Assembly: GCA_937951875.1 (NCBI GenBank)
Contig: CALGAN010000063.1
Location: forward strand, 1 to 20,672
Origin: an uncultured Alkalilimnicola sp.
Lineage (GTDB): Bacteria > Pseudomonadota > Gammaproteobacteria > Nitrococcales > AK92
DNA: 20,672 nt
Direction of reading: 5' to 3'
Shown in pieces: positions 6,672-13,825 of this stretch (within the stretch, counting starts at the first letter, position 1; every line of letters starts with the position of its first letter). Below the pieces are notes generated by a model. The model was not told the origin of the DNA. It saw only the letters and a program-made list of their open reading frames with translations, and made no database searches. Both the position numbers and the translations under genes were made by a program.

Positions 6672-7850
6672 GTGGCGGATAGGCTCAGCTCACGAGATTT
6701 CGTTCTAGGCGCGGGAGCGCCGGCGGCGGTAGGCATGCTGGCGTGCTTGGTGCTGGTGCGCCCGTGGTGGCTGGCGTTGCTGGCGGTCGCGGTGTTGGCG
6801 GTGGTGGCCTGGGCGAGCGCGCTCTGGCTGGCGAAGCGGGTCGGCCGCGGCAGCGCCCCGGTCGACACGACGAACGCGGCGACGGCGCAGCCCGACATGA
6901 TGGGAACGGCCGAAGAGTTGCGCGCGCTGGGCGCAAAGCTCATGCCGATCTGGGGACGCCACATCGAGACTGCTCGTAGCCAGACCGAGGTCGCCGTTAC
7001 CGAACTGACCGGGCAGTTCGCCGGCATCGCGTCCCAGCTCGCCCAGGCGGCCGAGATCTCCAGCGCGGTGGTGTCGCAGATGGAGAGCGGCGGCATCGGC
7101 CGCGTGTTCGCCGATGCCGAGGCCAAGCTGCAGGGCGTGGTCGGCGCGCTGGCATCAGCGGTGGCCGACAAGGACGGCCTGCTGAGCGAGGTGACCGGGC
7201 TGCTCAGTTTCATCGACGAACTCAATCGCATGGCGCGCGACGTCGCCACCGTGGCCGAGCAGACCAACCTGCTGGCGCTCAACGCGGCGATCGAGGCGGC
7301 GCGCGCCGGCGATCGCGGCCGCGGCTTCTCGGTGGTGGCCGACGAGGTGCGCCAGCTCTCTCTGCTGTCGGGCGAGACCGGTCGGCGCATCGGCGAGAAG
7401 GTCGGCCATATCAGCCAGGCCATCAGCCGGGCGGTGAGCGCGGCGGAGCTGTCGCGCGGCCGCGACAACGAAGCGCTGAACAGCGCCAAGCTCGCCATCC
7501 AGAGCGTGCTGGCCGAGTTCCAGAGTCTCGCCGGCCGGTTGTCCGACGCCGCCGCCGAGCTCGGCCAGACCAACGCCCAGATTCAGAGCCAGGTCAGCCA
7601 CGCGCTGGTCGAGCTGCAGTTCCAGGACCGCACCAGCCAGATCCTCTCCCACGTCCGCAACAGCATCGATGCCACCGGGGCGCACCTGCAGGCCCTCGCC
7701 GCCGATCCCGATCAGAAGTCGCGGCTCGACGTCGAGGCGCTGCTGGCCGAGCTGGAGCGGACCTACGCGATGGCCGAGGAGCGGCACAATCACTCGCGGG
7801 CGCAGGCGGCCGACGGCAAGGCGCAGGCCGGTGAGGTGACCTTCTTCTAG
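6672..7850 (+). CDS. Membrane-anchored MCP-like chemotaxis protein with a CheZ-like C-terminal motif
   Basis: The 392-residue product has a short N-terminal membrane hairpin (hydrophobic at about 12-28 and 33-54) and no periplasmic sensor domain or HAMP. The conserved MCP hairpin tip is clear: AEQTNLLALNAAIEAARAGD (195-214) then GRGFSVVADEVRQLS (216-230), the part that contacts CheA and CheW. Towards the end, LQFQDRTSQIL (315-325) resembles the catalytic helix of the CheY-P phosphatase CheZ (FQDLTGQVI in E. coli, with Asp143 and Gln147); the matching residues are Asp319 and Gln323. A flexible tail then ends in EVTFF. The GTG at 6672 is chosen with AAGGA about 8 nt upstream. It lies 49 nt before a CheY-type gene and is the first gene of the operon ending with cheA. 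The phosphatase idea is inference; the MCP signalling domain is certain. Confidence 0.85.
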   Translation: MADRLSSRDFVLGAGAPAAVGMLACLVLVRPWWLALLAVAVLAVVAWASALWLAKRVGRGSAPVDTTNAATAQPDMMGTAEELRALGAKLMPIWGRHIETARSQTEVAVTELTGQFAGIASQLAQAAEISSAVVSQMESGGIGRVFADAEAKLQGVVGALASAVADKDGLLSEVTGLLSFIDELNRMARDVATVAEQTNLLALNAAIEAARAGDRGRGFSVVADEVRQLSLLSGETGRRIGEKVGHISQAISRAVSAAELSRGRDNEALNSAKLAIQSVLAEFQSLAGRLSDAAAELGQTNAQIQSQVSHALVELQFQDRTSQILSHVRNSIDATGAHLQALAADPDQKSRLDVEALLAELERTYAMAEERHNHSRAQAADGKAQAGEVTFF

Positions 7851-7899
7851 CGGGCCGCGCGCGGTCCGCGCAATCGAGATCGTAGTCAAGGGGCAGTAC

Positions 7900-8268
7900 A
7901 TGGCGAAGACGGTATTGGTGGTGGACGACTCCGCATCCATCCGGCAGGTGGTGGCGATCACCCTCAAGGGGGCGGGGTTCGACGTGATCGAGGCCTGCGA
8001 CGGCCGTGACGCGCTCGCCAAGCTCAACGGGCAGCGTGTGCATCTGATGATCTCCGACGTGAACATGCCGAACATGGACGGCATCACCTTCCTCAAGGAG
8101 GTCAAGGCGCGGCCGGAATACAAGTTCACGCCGGTGATCATGCTCACGACCGAATCGGCCGAGGAGAAGAAGGCGGCCGGTCAGGCCGCCGGTGCCAAGG
8201 CCTGGATGGTGAAACCGTTCCAGCCGGCGCAGATGCTGGCGGCGGTCAACAAATTGGTCATGCCGTGA
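7900..8268 (+). CDS. cheY: CheY-type single-domain response regulator
   Basis: The 122-residue product is a stand-alone receiver domain. The acidic pair Asp9/Asp10 (VVDDSAS), the phospho-acceptor Asp53 in ISDVNMPNMDG, Thr83 in MLTTES and Lys104 in VKPFQP are all present. It lacks an output domain, so it should act by protein contact, as CheY does at the flagellar motor. Phosphorylation by the CheA at 8601 is expected from operon structure. AAGGGGC (7888-7894) is a strong ribosome binding site for the ATG at 7900. Its TGA overlaps the GTG of the STAS gene by 4 nt (GTGA). Proteins of this type are common in chemosensory operons; whether this one binds FliM or serves another pathway cannot be told. 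Confidence 0.88.
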   Translation: MAKTVLVVDDSASIRQVVAITLKGAGFDVIEACDGRDALAKLNGQRVHLMISDVNMPNMDGITFLKEVKARPEYKFTPVIMLTTESAEEKKAAGQAAGAKAWMVKPFQPAQMLAAVNKLVMP

Positions 8269-8591
8269 CCGAACAAAACTTCGTTTTCGATCCCGAGCAG
8301 GGACGGCTACGCCTGAGCGGCGAGCTGACCATCTACCAGGCCGCCGCCGCCAAAGCGGCGTTGCGGCAAGCGCTGGAGGCAGCGACGACGCTGGAGGTCG
8401 ACCTCGCCGCGGTGACCGAGCTGGATAGCGCCGGCTTGCAGCTGCTCCTGTGGCTGAAAGCCGAGGGCGTGCGTCTGGGGCGCACGGTGAGTCTGGTCAA
8501 CCACAGCGAACCGGTGCTCGCGGTGCTGACACTGCTCAATGTCGACCGCGCCCTGGGCGATCCGGTCGTTCTGTCGTCGCGCACAGAGTAG
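8265..8591 (+). CDS. STAS-domain protein (anti-sigma-factor-antagonist-like) in a chemotaxis operon
   Basis: The 108-residue product is a single STAS domain, related to SpoIIAA/RsbV. The key segment TELDSAGLQLLLWL (about 50-63) places a serine (Ser54) where phospho-regulated STAS proteins are modified. No anti-sigma kinase or sigma factor is encoded nearby. Instead the gene sits between cheY and cheA, coupled to cheY by a GTGA overlap and 9 nt before cheA, so it probably works with the chemosensory complex, perhaps as a phosphorylation-dependent adaptor. Its start is the overlapping GTG at 8265. Family assignment is firm and role is unknown. Confidence 0.85.
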   Translation: MTEQNFVFDPEQGRLRLSGELTIYQAAAAKAALRQALEAATTLEVDLAAVTELDSAGLQLLLWLKAEGVRLGRTVSLVNHSEPVLAVLTLLNVDRALGDPVVLSSRTE

Positions 8592-8600
8592 CTGCCTGCC

Positions 8601-10817
8601 ATGAATCTCGATCAAGCCTTCAATACCTTTCTCGAGGAGAGCCGCGAACTGCTGGCGGACCTGGAGCGTTATCTGCTCGAGCTGGAAGCGGATCCAAACG
8701 ACTCGGAGCTGCTGAACGCGCTGTTCCGCTGCGTGCACACCGTCAAAGGCGCGGCGGGCATCTTCGCCCTGGATCACGTGGTGGCGTTCACTCACGTGGT
8801 GGAGAACGTGCTCGATCGGCTGCGGGCCGGCACGCTCGGCCTCGACGCCGAGCTCGCCGCGCTGCTGCTGAAGTGCCGCGATCACATCGACGCCCTGATC
8901 GAGCGGCCGTCCGCCGACCAGCTCGACGAGCCGCTGCGGGCGAGCGACGCTGCCTTGCTGGCCGCGCTGGCGCAGTATCAGGAGGGCGGCGAGGCCGCGG
9001 CGGCGCCGGTGCCGGTCCAGGCCGCGGCGCCGAAGGTGGAGGTCAGCGGCGGCGGCGTGGTCGGGGGCGATACCTGGCATATCTCGCTGCGCTTCGCGCG
9101 CGAGGTGCTGGCCCACGGCATGGATCCGATCAGCTTCATCCGCTATCTCGGTCAGCTCGGCGAGCTGCGCTACGTCACCACGCTCAGCGATGCCCTGCCG
9201 GCCGGCGACGATTTCGATCCGGAGTCCTGCTACCTGGGGTTCGAGATCGAGCTGTATTCCGAGGCCGACAAGGCGACGATCGAGGGCGTGTTCGACTTCG
9301 TGCGGGAGTTGTGCCAGCTGCGCATCCTGCCGCCGCGCAGCCGGCTGAGCGAGTACATGCAGCTGATCCGCGAGCTGCCCGAAGGGCCTCAGCGCCTGGG
9401 CGAGATCCTGGTCGCCAGCGGCGCCTTGACCGAGGCCGAGCTGGCCGAGGGGCTGCGGCTGCAGCAGGAACAGCGGCAACGCGAGGACGCGGCCAAGCAG
9501 CCCATCGGCGAGGTGCTGGTGGCGCAGGGCGTGGTGCAGCCGGAGCTGGTGTCGGCGGCGCTGTCCAAGCAGAAGCAGAGCCGGGAGCGGCAGGCGCAGG
9601 CCAGCCGCTATCTGCGGGTGCAGGCCGACAAGCTCGACCGGCTCATCAACCTGGTCGGCGAGCTGGTGATCGCGTCGGCTTCCGTGGGGCTCAACGCCGC
9701 CAAGAGCGGCGATGCCGACACCCAGGAAGCGGCGGCGGCCATGAGCCTGCTGGTCGAGGAGATCCGCGATAGCACGCTGCAGCTGCGCATGGTGCCGATC
9801 GGCGAGACCTTCAGCCGCTACCAGCGCGTGGTGCGCGACGTGGCCGCCGAGCTGGGCAAGGATATCGCGCTGGTGATCAGCGGCGCCGACACCGAGCTCG
9901 ACAAGTCCGTGGTCGAGAAGATCAGCGAGCCGCTGACCCACCTGGTGCGCAACGCTTGCGACCACGGCATCGAGTCGGCCGAGCGCCGCCTGGAGCTGGG
10001 CAAGCCGGCGCAGGGGACGGTGCGGCTCAACGCCTACCACGAGTCCGGCGCCATCGTCATCGAGGTCAGCGACGACGGCGGCGGCTTGAACGCCGCGCGT
10101 ATCCGCGCCAAGGCGCTCGAGCGCGGCCTGATCCGGCCCGATCAGACGCTCAGCGAGCAGGAGATCTTCCAGCTGGTGTTCGAGCCGGGCTTCTCCACGG
10201 CGGCAACGGTGACCAACCTGTCCGGCCGCGGTGTGGGCATGGATGTGGTGAAGCGCAGCATCGAGGCGTTGCGCGGCACGGTCGAGCTGCTCTCCAGTCC
10301 GGGCCAGGGCACGACCTGCCGCATCCGCCTGCCGCTGACGCTGGCGATCATCGACGGCTTCCTGTGCCGGGTCGGTGACGCCAGCTACGTGGTGCCGTTG
10401 GAAATGGTGGTGGAGTGCATCGAGTTCTCGGCGAGCGAAACCGAGGGCCGCGACATCATCAATCTGCGCGGCGAAGTGCTGCCGTTCGTGCGGCTGCGCG
10501 ATTACTTCGGCGTGGACGGCGCGGTCGGCCGGCGCCAGAACATCATCGTGGTGCAATACGCCGGTCAGAAGGCCGGTCTGGTGGTCGACGAGCTGCTCGG
10601 CGAGCACCAGACGGTGATCAAGCCGCTCGGTCCGCTGTTCGCCTATCTCAAGGGCATCTCGGGGTCCACCATCCTCGGCAACGGCCAGGTGGCGCTGATC
10701 GTCGATGTGCCGGCGCTCATCGGCCGGCTCACCCAGCACGACGACGCACTCGCCGGGCGCAGGCTCCCTCGCACCGGGGCAGCGGCGGCATTGCCGGCGC
10801 CGGTTGCGCATCATTGA
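8601..10817 (+). CDS. cheA: CheA, chemotaxis sensor histidine kinase
   Basis: The 738-residue product has the CheA order. The Hpt domain carries phospho-accepting His46 (VHTVKGAAGIF). A P2-like region follows (about 157-245). Next is a middle section with two short repeats, LGEILVASGALTEAELAEGL (266-285) and IGEVLVAQGVVQPELVSAAL (302-321). The dimerisation helices start near YLRVQADKLDRLINLVGEL (337-355). The ATPase domain has an N-box (HLVRNACDHGIE, 447-458), G1 (DDGGG, 491-495) and G2 (GRGVGMDVV, 542-550). A CheW-like regulatory domain (about 580-712) and an Ala/Pro-rich tail end the protein. It should phosphorylate the CheY-type protein encoded upstream. The ATG at 8601 gives a full Hpt helix, although its ribosome binding site is weak, which suggests coupling to the STAS gene. 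It is the last gene of this operon in the window. Confidence 0.95.
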   Translation: MNLDQAFNTFLEESRELLADLERYLLELEADPNDSELLNALFRCVHTVKGAAGIFALDHVVAFTHVVENVLDRLRAGTLGLDAELAALLLKCRDHIDALIERPSADQLDEPLRASDAALLAALAQYQEGGEAAAAPVPVQAAAPKVEVSGGGVVGGDTWHISLRFAREVLAHGMDPISFIRYLGQLGELRYVTTLSDALPAGDDFDPESCYLGFEIELYSEADKATIEGVFDFVRELCQLRILPPRSRLSEYMQLIRELPEGPQRLGEILVASGALTEAELAEGLRLQQEQRQREDAAKQPIGEVLVAQGVVQPELVSAALSKQKQSRERQAQASRYLRVQADKLDRLINLVGELVIASASVGLNAAKSGDADTQEAAAAMSLLVEEIRDSTLQLRMVPIGETFSRYQRVVRDVAAELGKDIALVISGADTELDKSVVEKISEPLTHLVRNACDHGIESAERRLELGKPAQGTVRLNAYHESGAIVIEVSDDGGGLNAARIRAKALERGLIRPDQTLSEQEIFQLVFEPGFSTAATVTNLSGRGVGMDVVKRSIEALRGTVELLSSPGQGTTCRIRLPLTLAIIDGFLCRVGDASYVVPLEMVVECIEFSASETEGRDIINLRGEVLPFVRLRDYFGVDGAVGRRQNIIVVQYAGQKAGLVVDELLGEHQTVIKPLGPLFAYLKGISGSTILGNGQVALIVDVPALIGRLTQHDDALAGRRLPRTGAAAALPAPVAHH

Positions 10818-10896
10818 GAGCGGCGCTTCGTCACCACTTGTTACGATGAAAACAGCGAAGATGTGCGGAGCCTGAGGATCGGGTATACGTCCCGGT

Positions 10897-10942
10897 GCTG
10901 CCTTCCCTGCGGTCGGCCTCGGTTTCCGAGGCGGCCGGCAGC
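10897..10942 (+). ncRNA. Composite stem-loop downstream of cheA
   Basis: The inner stem GCCTCGG-TTT-CCGAGGC (10916-10932) is a perfect 7-bp stem with a 3-nt loop. With one bulged G it extends as GGTC/GGCC (10911-10914 and 10933-10936). An outer arm GCTGCC (10897-10902) pairs with GGCAGC (10937-10942). It could be the cheA transcription end without a U-tract, or part of a structured leader. Pairing is seen in the sequence; function is unknown. Confidence 0.35.
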
Positions 10943-11000
10943 GACCGCGCCGACTTGATCGCTGCGGTCGGTCGATGAACGGTCCAGAATCTTGACGTGT

Positions 11001-11034
11001 TTCGTCCGGTAGGCGGTCGCGCTTACCGGGCGAG
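11001..11034 (+). ncRNA. Long stem-loop upstream of the NarL-type regulator
   Basis: Arms 11001-11015 and 11020-11034 pair along 15 positions, three of them G-U wobbles, around a GTCG loop. The core CCGGTAGGCG/CGCTTACCGG alone is 10 pairs with one wobble. It lies about 120 nt before the ATG of the regulator gene. The length of the stem is more than expected by chance even in GC-rich DNA, but no known RNA family is recognised. Confidence 0.4.
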
Positions 11035-11151
11035 TGACCGCCGTGCCGTCGAGGCTGTGGTGGAAATGGCTCTCTCGGGGTAGGTAGCGGATACTACCGG
11101 GATCCGGTCCGCCTTCGGCGCGACGGGCTCTTCCGTAGAAGAGGCAGGTTT

Positions 11152-11808
11152 ATGATCCGAATCGTGATTGCCGACGATCATCCGATCGTGCGTGACGGGG
11201 TGAAGCAGATCCTCTCCGAGCAGTCGGATATGGTCGTGATCGGCGAGGCGGTCAGCGGCGACGAATTGTTGGAACGCCTGGCCGCGGAACTTCCGGATGT
11301 GGTGTTGTGCGACATGTCCATGCCCGGCCGCAGCGGCATCGAGCTGATCCGGGCGATCAAAAACCAGTGGCCTAAGCTGCCGGTGCTGGTGCTGAGCATG
11401 CACGAGGACGACCTGTACGTGGTGCGCACCATCAAGGCCGGTGCCTCCGGCTATCTGACCAAGGCGTGCCCGTCGACCCAGCTGGTGGCCGCGGTGCGGC
11501 GGGTGGCGGCCGGCCGGGTCTATGTGAACGAGGACGTCGCCGAGAAGCTCGCGCTGCAGGTCATGAGCGGCACCAGCAGTCCGCACAGCGTGCTGTCCGA
11601 CCGCGAGTTCCAGGTGTTCGTCATGCTGGCCGAGGGGCTTACCGTCTCGGAGATCGCCAAGCGGCTGTATCTGAGCGTGAAGACGGTCAGCACGCACAAG
11701 ACCAACATCATGCAAAAGATGAATTTCGCCAATATGGCCGAGCTGGTTCGCTATAGCCTGGAGCAGGGGCTGACCCGCGCGTCCGGTGCATCCGGCTCCC
11801 GCTCCTAG
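11152..11808 (+). CDS. NarL/UhpA/FixJ-type response regulator (REC + LuxR HTH)
   Basis: The 218-residue product has a receiver domain (1-120) with Asp8/Asp9, phospho-acceptor Asp54 (VLCDMSMPG), Ser82 and Lys104 (YLTKACP). A LuxR-type helix-turn-helix follows (about 147-205; LSDREFQVFVMLAEGLTVSE, then KTVSTHKTNIMQKM). Phosphorylation should drive dimerisation and DNA binding as an activator or repressor. The ATG at 11152 has AGAGGCAGG just upstream. No kinase adjoins it, but the HisKA_3-type kinase at 17465-18955 is of the class that pairs with NarL-type regulators, so that is the likely partner. It is followed by a gap with three CCTAAG repeats that may be its own binding sites. The signal and regulon are not evident. 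Confidence 0.9.
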   Translation: MIRIVIADDHPIVRDGVKQILSEQSDMVVIGEAVSGDELLERLAAELPDVVLCDMSMPGRSGIELIRAIKNQWPKLPVLVLSMHEDDLYVVRTIKAGASGYLTKACPSTQLVAAVRRVAAGRVYVNEDVAEKLALQVMSGTSSPHSVLSDREFQVFVMLAEGLTVSEIAKRLYLSVKTVSTHKTNIMQKMNFANMAELVRYSLEQGLTRASGASGSRS

Positions 11809-11841
11809 CGCTGCGGCGGAGCGCTCGGCGGGCGGCTGCGG

Positions 11842-11890
11842 CCTAAGGCCGGTTCGGATTTGTCCTAAGCGGGCCCGGTCGATGCCTAAG
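11842..11890. repeat. Three CCTAAG direct repeats at two-turn spacing
   Basis: CCTAAG occurs at 11842-11847, 11864-11869 and 11885-11890, with start-to-start distances of 22 and 21 bp, about two helical turns, so all three face the same side of the DNA. The first and third extend to small dyads (CGGCC-TAA-GGCCG and GCC-TAA-GGC). They lie 34-82 bp after the regulator gene and upstream of a possible promoter for the REC-EAL gene, the layout of a cooperative activator site. Confidence 0.5.
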
Positions 11891-11907
11891 GCTAAATCAG
11901 GGAATGC

Positions 11908-11916
11908 TGATAGTCT
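11908..11916 (+). promoter_or_regulatory. Possible activator-dependent promoter of the REC-EAL gene
   Basis: TGATAGTCT reads as an extended -10 (TGn plus TAGTCT). Seventeen nt upstream the -35 position (11888-11893) is AAGGCT, a poor match that overlaps the third CCTAAGG repeat. A missing -35 replaced by a protein-binding repeat is typical of class II activation. The rest of the 238-nt gap (to 12046) shows no gene. Confidence 0.3.
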
Positions 11917-12046
11917 TTGCCGGCGCTAGCGCCGATGATGACGCGCCCATTTGCGTGTCACGGCGCTGGCCGATGCGGCGCCAGCAGCGGGCTAAGAATG
12001 CGGACGCGGCAACCTGAGCCACGACGGGTGCGACAGGGGAGGTACG

Positions 12047-13756
12047 ATGCCACCGGAGCTGCACCGGCCGCTTCGTGCGCTAATCGTCGAAGACAGTGAT
12101 GATGATCTGCTGTTGACGCTGAATGCGTTGCGTCGCGGCGGATTCGAGCTCGAGTACCGGCAGGTGATGACCGCCGCCGATCTCGACGCGGCGCTGCGCG
12201 CCCAAGCCTGGGATGTGGTCATCTGCGATCACAACTTGCCCAGTTTCGACTCGGAGCGGGCGCTGGCTCAGGTCAAGGCGCTCGAGCCCGAACTGCCGTT
12301 CGTCATCGTCTCCGGCGATTTCAGCGATCAAGCCACGGTGAAGGCGCTGGCCGCCGGCGCCTCCGACGTAGTCGCCAAGGACAAGCTGGAGCGGCTGGTA
12401 CCGGTGCTGCAGCGCGAGTTGCGGCAGCTGCAGCTGCGCAACGAGCTGCGGATGTCGCAGCAGAGCCTCGAACGCCTCGCTTACTACGATCCGCTCACCG
12501 GCCTCCCCAACGAGCAGCGTTTCCTGCGCGAGCTCGATTACTGCTGCGCGCGCGGCGAGCCGTTCGGGCTGGTGGTGCTGGAAGTGCGGCGCCTGACCCA
12601 GATCGTGCGTTCGCTCGGGCAGTACGCCGGTCACCGCTTCGCCGCCGAGCTGGCGTCGATCCTGCGGGAAGGCGTGGGCGGCGCCCGCTGTCTGGCGCAG
12701 GTCGGCCGCGACCGCTTCGGCGTGATCGCCTCGTCGGTATCGACGCGGGGGCATCTGGAGGATTGGGTTCGTACCCTGAAAGCGAACCTGCCGGCGGCGA
12801 TCGAGCTCGACGGGGTGCCGGTGCCGCTGATCTGGAGCGTCGGCGGCAGCCTCTATCCCATGCACGGCGCCACCACCTCGCCGCTATACCGCAACGCCGA
12901 GCTGGCGCTGGCGTTGGCGCAACAGTCGCCGTCCGGCGTGGCGCTGTTCGACCGTTCGGGCCAGGACGGGACGGAGCCGCCGGAGGATCTGGAGCAGGCG
13001 CTGCGGCTGGCGCTGCAGCGCGAAGAGTTCTTTCTCTGCTATCAGCCGCAGTTCGATTTGCGCAGCGGCCGTTGCACCGGCGCGGAGGCGTTGCTGCGCT
13101 GGCGCGATCCGTTGCGCGGGGTAGTGGCGCCGCGGGAGTTCGTGCCGACGCTCGAGGAAAGCGGACTGATCATCCCGGTCGGCGAGTGGGTGCTGCGCAC
13201 CGCCTGCCGTCAGGCCGCGGCCTGGCGCCGCCAGGGCATCGCCGACATGCGGGTGGCGGTGAACCTGTCCATGGTGCAGTTCGAGCAGAATTCGCTGCGG
13301 CGTGTGGTCGAGTCGGCGGTGCGTGAGTACGAGCTACCGCCGAGCGCCTTGGAGCTGGAGATCACCGAAAGCATCGCCATGAACGATCGCGAGCAGGTCG
13401 TCGCGACGCTCGACGAGCTGCGTGACCTGGGCGTCAGTTTGGCGATCGACGACTTTGGCACCGGTTATTCTTCGCTCAACTACCTCAAGCACTTCCCGGT
13501 CGACAAGCTCAAGATCGATCAATCGTTCGTTCGCGGTATGGATCAGGATCCCCGTGATCGCGCGATCGTCTCCGCCATCATCGCCATGGCGCGGGCGCTG
13601 GGGCTGGGGTTGGTGGCGGAAGGGGTGGAGTCGGCCATGCATCTGAGTTTCCTGCGCGAGCAGAATTGTGAACAGGGGCAAGGCTATTACTTGGGACGGC
13701 CGGTTACACCGGAGCGGTTCGAGGATCCGCGGCTATTCGCCGCAGCGACTTTTTGA
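12047..13756 (+). CDS. Response regulator with degenerate GGDEF and intact EAL domain (c-di-GMP phosphodiesterase)
   Basis: The 569-residue cytoplasmic protein has a receiver domain (about 8-128; Asp61 in VICDHNLP), a GGDEF-like domain (about 145-300) and an EAL domain (about 315-560). The cyclase motif reads GRDRF (220-224) where GGDEF is expected, so synthesis of c-di-GMP is unlikely. The EAL domain keeps the catalytic set: Glu347 (EALLRW), Asn406 (VNLS), Glu438 (LEITES), Asp468/Asp469 (DDFGTGYSS), Lys489 (LKID), Glu525 (AEGVE) and Gln545 (GQGYYLG), so it should hydrolyse c-di-GMP. GGGGAGG just before the ATG at 12047 supports the start. Its receiver resembles that of the kinase at 17465, suggesting one upstream kinase for both. 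Position beside chemotaxis genes fits control of motility versus attachment. Confidence 0.92.
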   Translation: MPPELHRPLRALIVEDSDDDLLLTLNALRRGGFELEYRQVMTAADLDAALRAQAWDVVICDHNLPSFDSERALAQVKALEPELPFVIVSGDFSDQATVKALAAGASDVVAKDKLERLVPVLQRELRQLQLRNELRMSQQSLERLAYYDPLTGLPNEQRFLRELDYCCARGEPFGLVVLEVRRLTQIVRSLGQYAGHRFAAELASILREGVGGARCLAQVGRDRFGVIASSVSTRGHLEDWVRTLKANLPAAIELDGVPVPLIWSVGGSLYPMHGATTSPLYRNAELALALAQQSPSGVALFDRSGQDGTEPPEDLEQALRLALQREEFFLCYQPQFDLRSGRCTGAEALLRWRDPLRGVVAPREFVPTLEESGLIIPVGEWVLRTACRQAAAWRRQGIADMRVAVNLSMVQFEQNSLRRVVESAVREYELPPSALELEITESIAMNDREQVVATLDELRDLGVSLAIDDFGTGYSSLNYLKHFPVDKLKIDQSFVRGMDQDPRDRAIVSAIIAMARALGLGLVAEGVESAMHLSFLREQNCEQGQGYYLGRPVTPERFEDPRLFAAATF

Positions 13757-13765
13757 TTGGCCGGT

Positions 13766-13781
13766 ATCCGATGATTCGGAT
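13766..13781 (+). other. Short stem-loop after the REC-EAL gene
   Basis: ATCCGA-TGAT-TCGGAT is a perfect 6-bp stem with a 4-nt loop, 10 nt after the stop codon at 13756. There is no T-run behind it. It overlaps the -35 position of the next promoter, so it may instead be a protein-binding dyad. Confidence 0.35.
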
Positions 13782-13792
13782 CGATTACCGCA

Positions 13793-13798
13793 TATAAT
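13793..13798 (+). promoter_or_regulatory. -10 element (TATAAT) for the binding-protein/kinase operon
   Basis: A perfect TATAAT sits in an AT-rich island between two GC-rich genes, 60 nt before the GTG at 13859. The -35 position (13770-13775, GATGAT) is poor and coincides with the dyad at 13766-13781, so activation by a bound regulator is possible. A start near 13805 would give a leader of about 54 nt. Confidence 0.55.
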
Positions 13799-13825
13799 TC
13801 CCCATACTTGTAGGGGTTAATATTT

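Larger units (their letters stand above)
10818..11151. other. 334-nt gap between cheA and the NarL-type regulator gene, rich in stem-loops
   Basis: No convincing coding sequence is present on either strand. The gap holds several inverted repeats: CGGG/CCCG around 10880-10894, a composite stem-loop at 10897-10942, GCAGCGA/TCGCTGC at 10938-10965, a 15-bp stem-loop at 11001-11034, and GGTAG/CTACC at 11083-11098. A direct repeat CTGCGGTCGG occurs at 10907-10916 and 10962-10971. None has a T-run typical of an intrinsic terminator. It may be a structured 5' leader for the regulator at 11152, a small RNA, or simply the 3' end of the cheA transcript plus a promoter. Confidence 0.5.

Noticed and set aside
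8307..10814. 835-codon open frame on the minus strand opposite cheA
   Set aside because: It mirrors a certain cheA gene; its translation is low-complexity (rich in Arg, Ala, His, Gln) with no family features. It arises from GC-rich codon use.
11081..11100. c-di-GMP-I (GEMM) riboswitch, because TAGGTAGCGGATACTACCG recalls its 3' hairpin
   Set aside because: The other conserved parts of the GEMM fold (such as GGGCAAA and CGCAAAGCC) are not found upstream, so only the short hairpin is similar.
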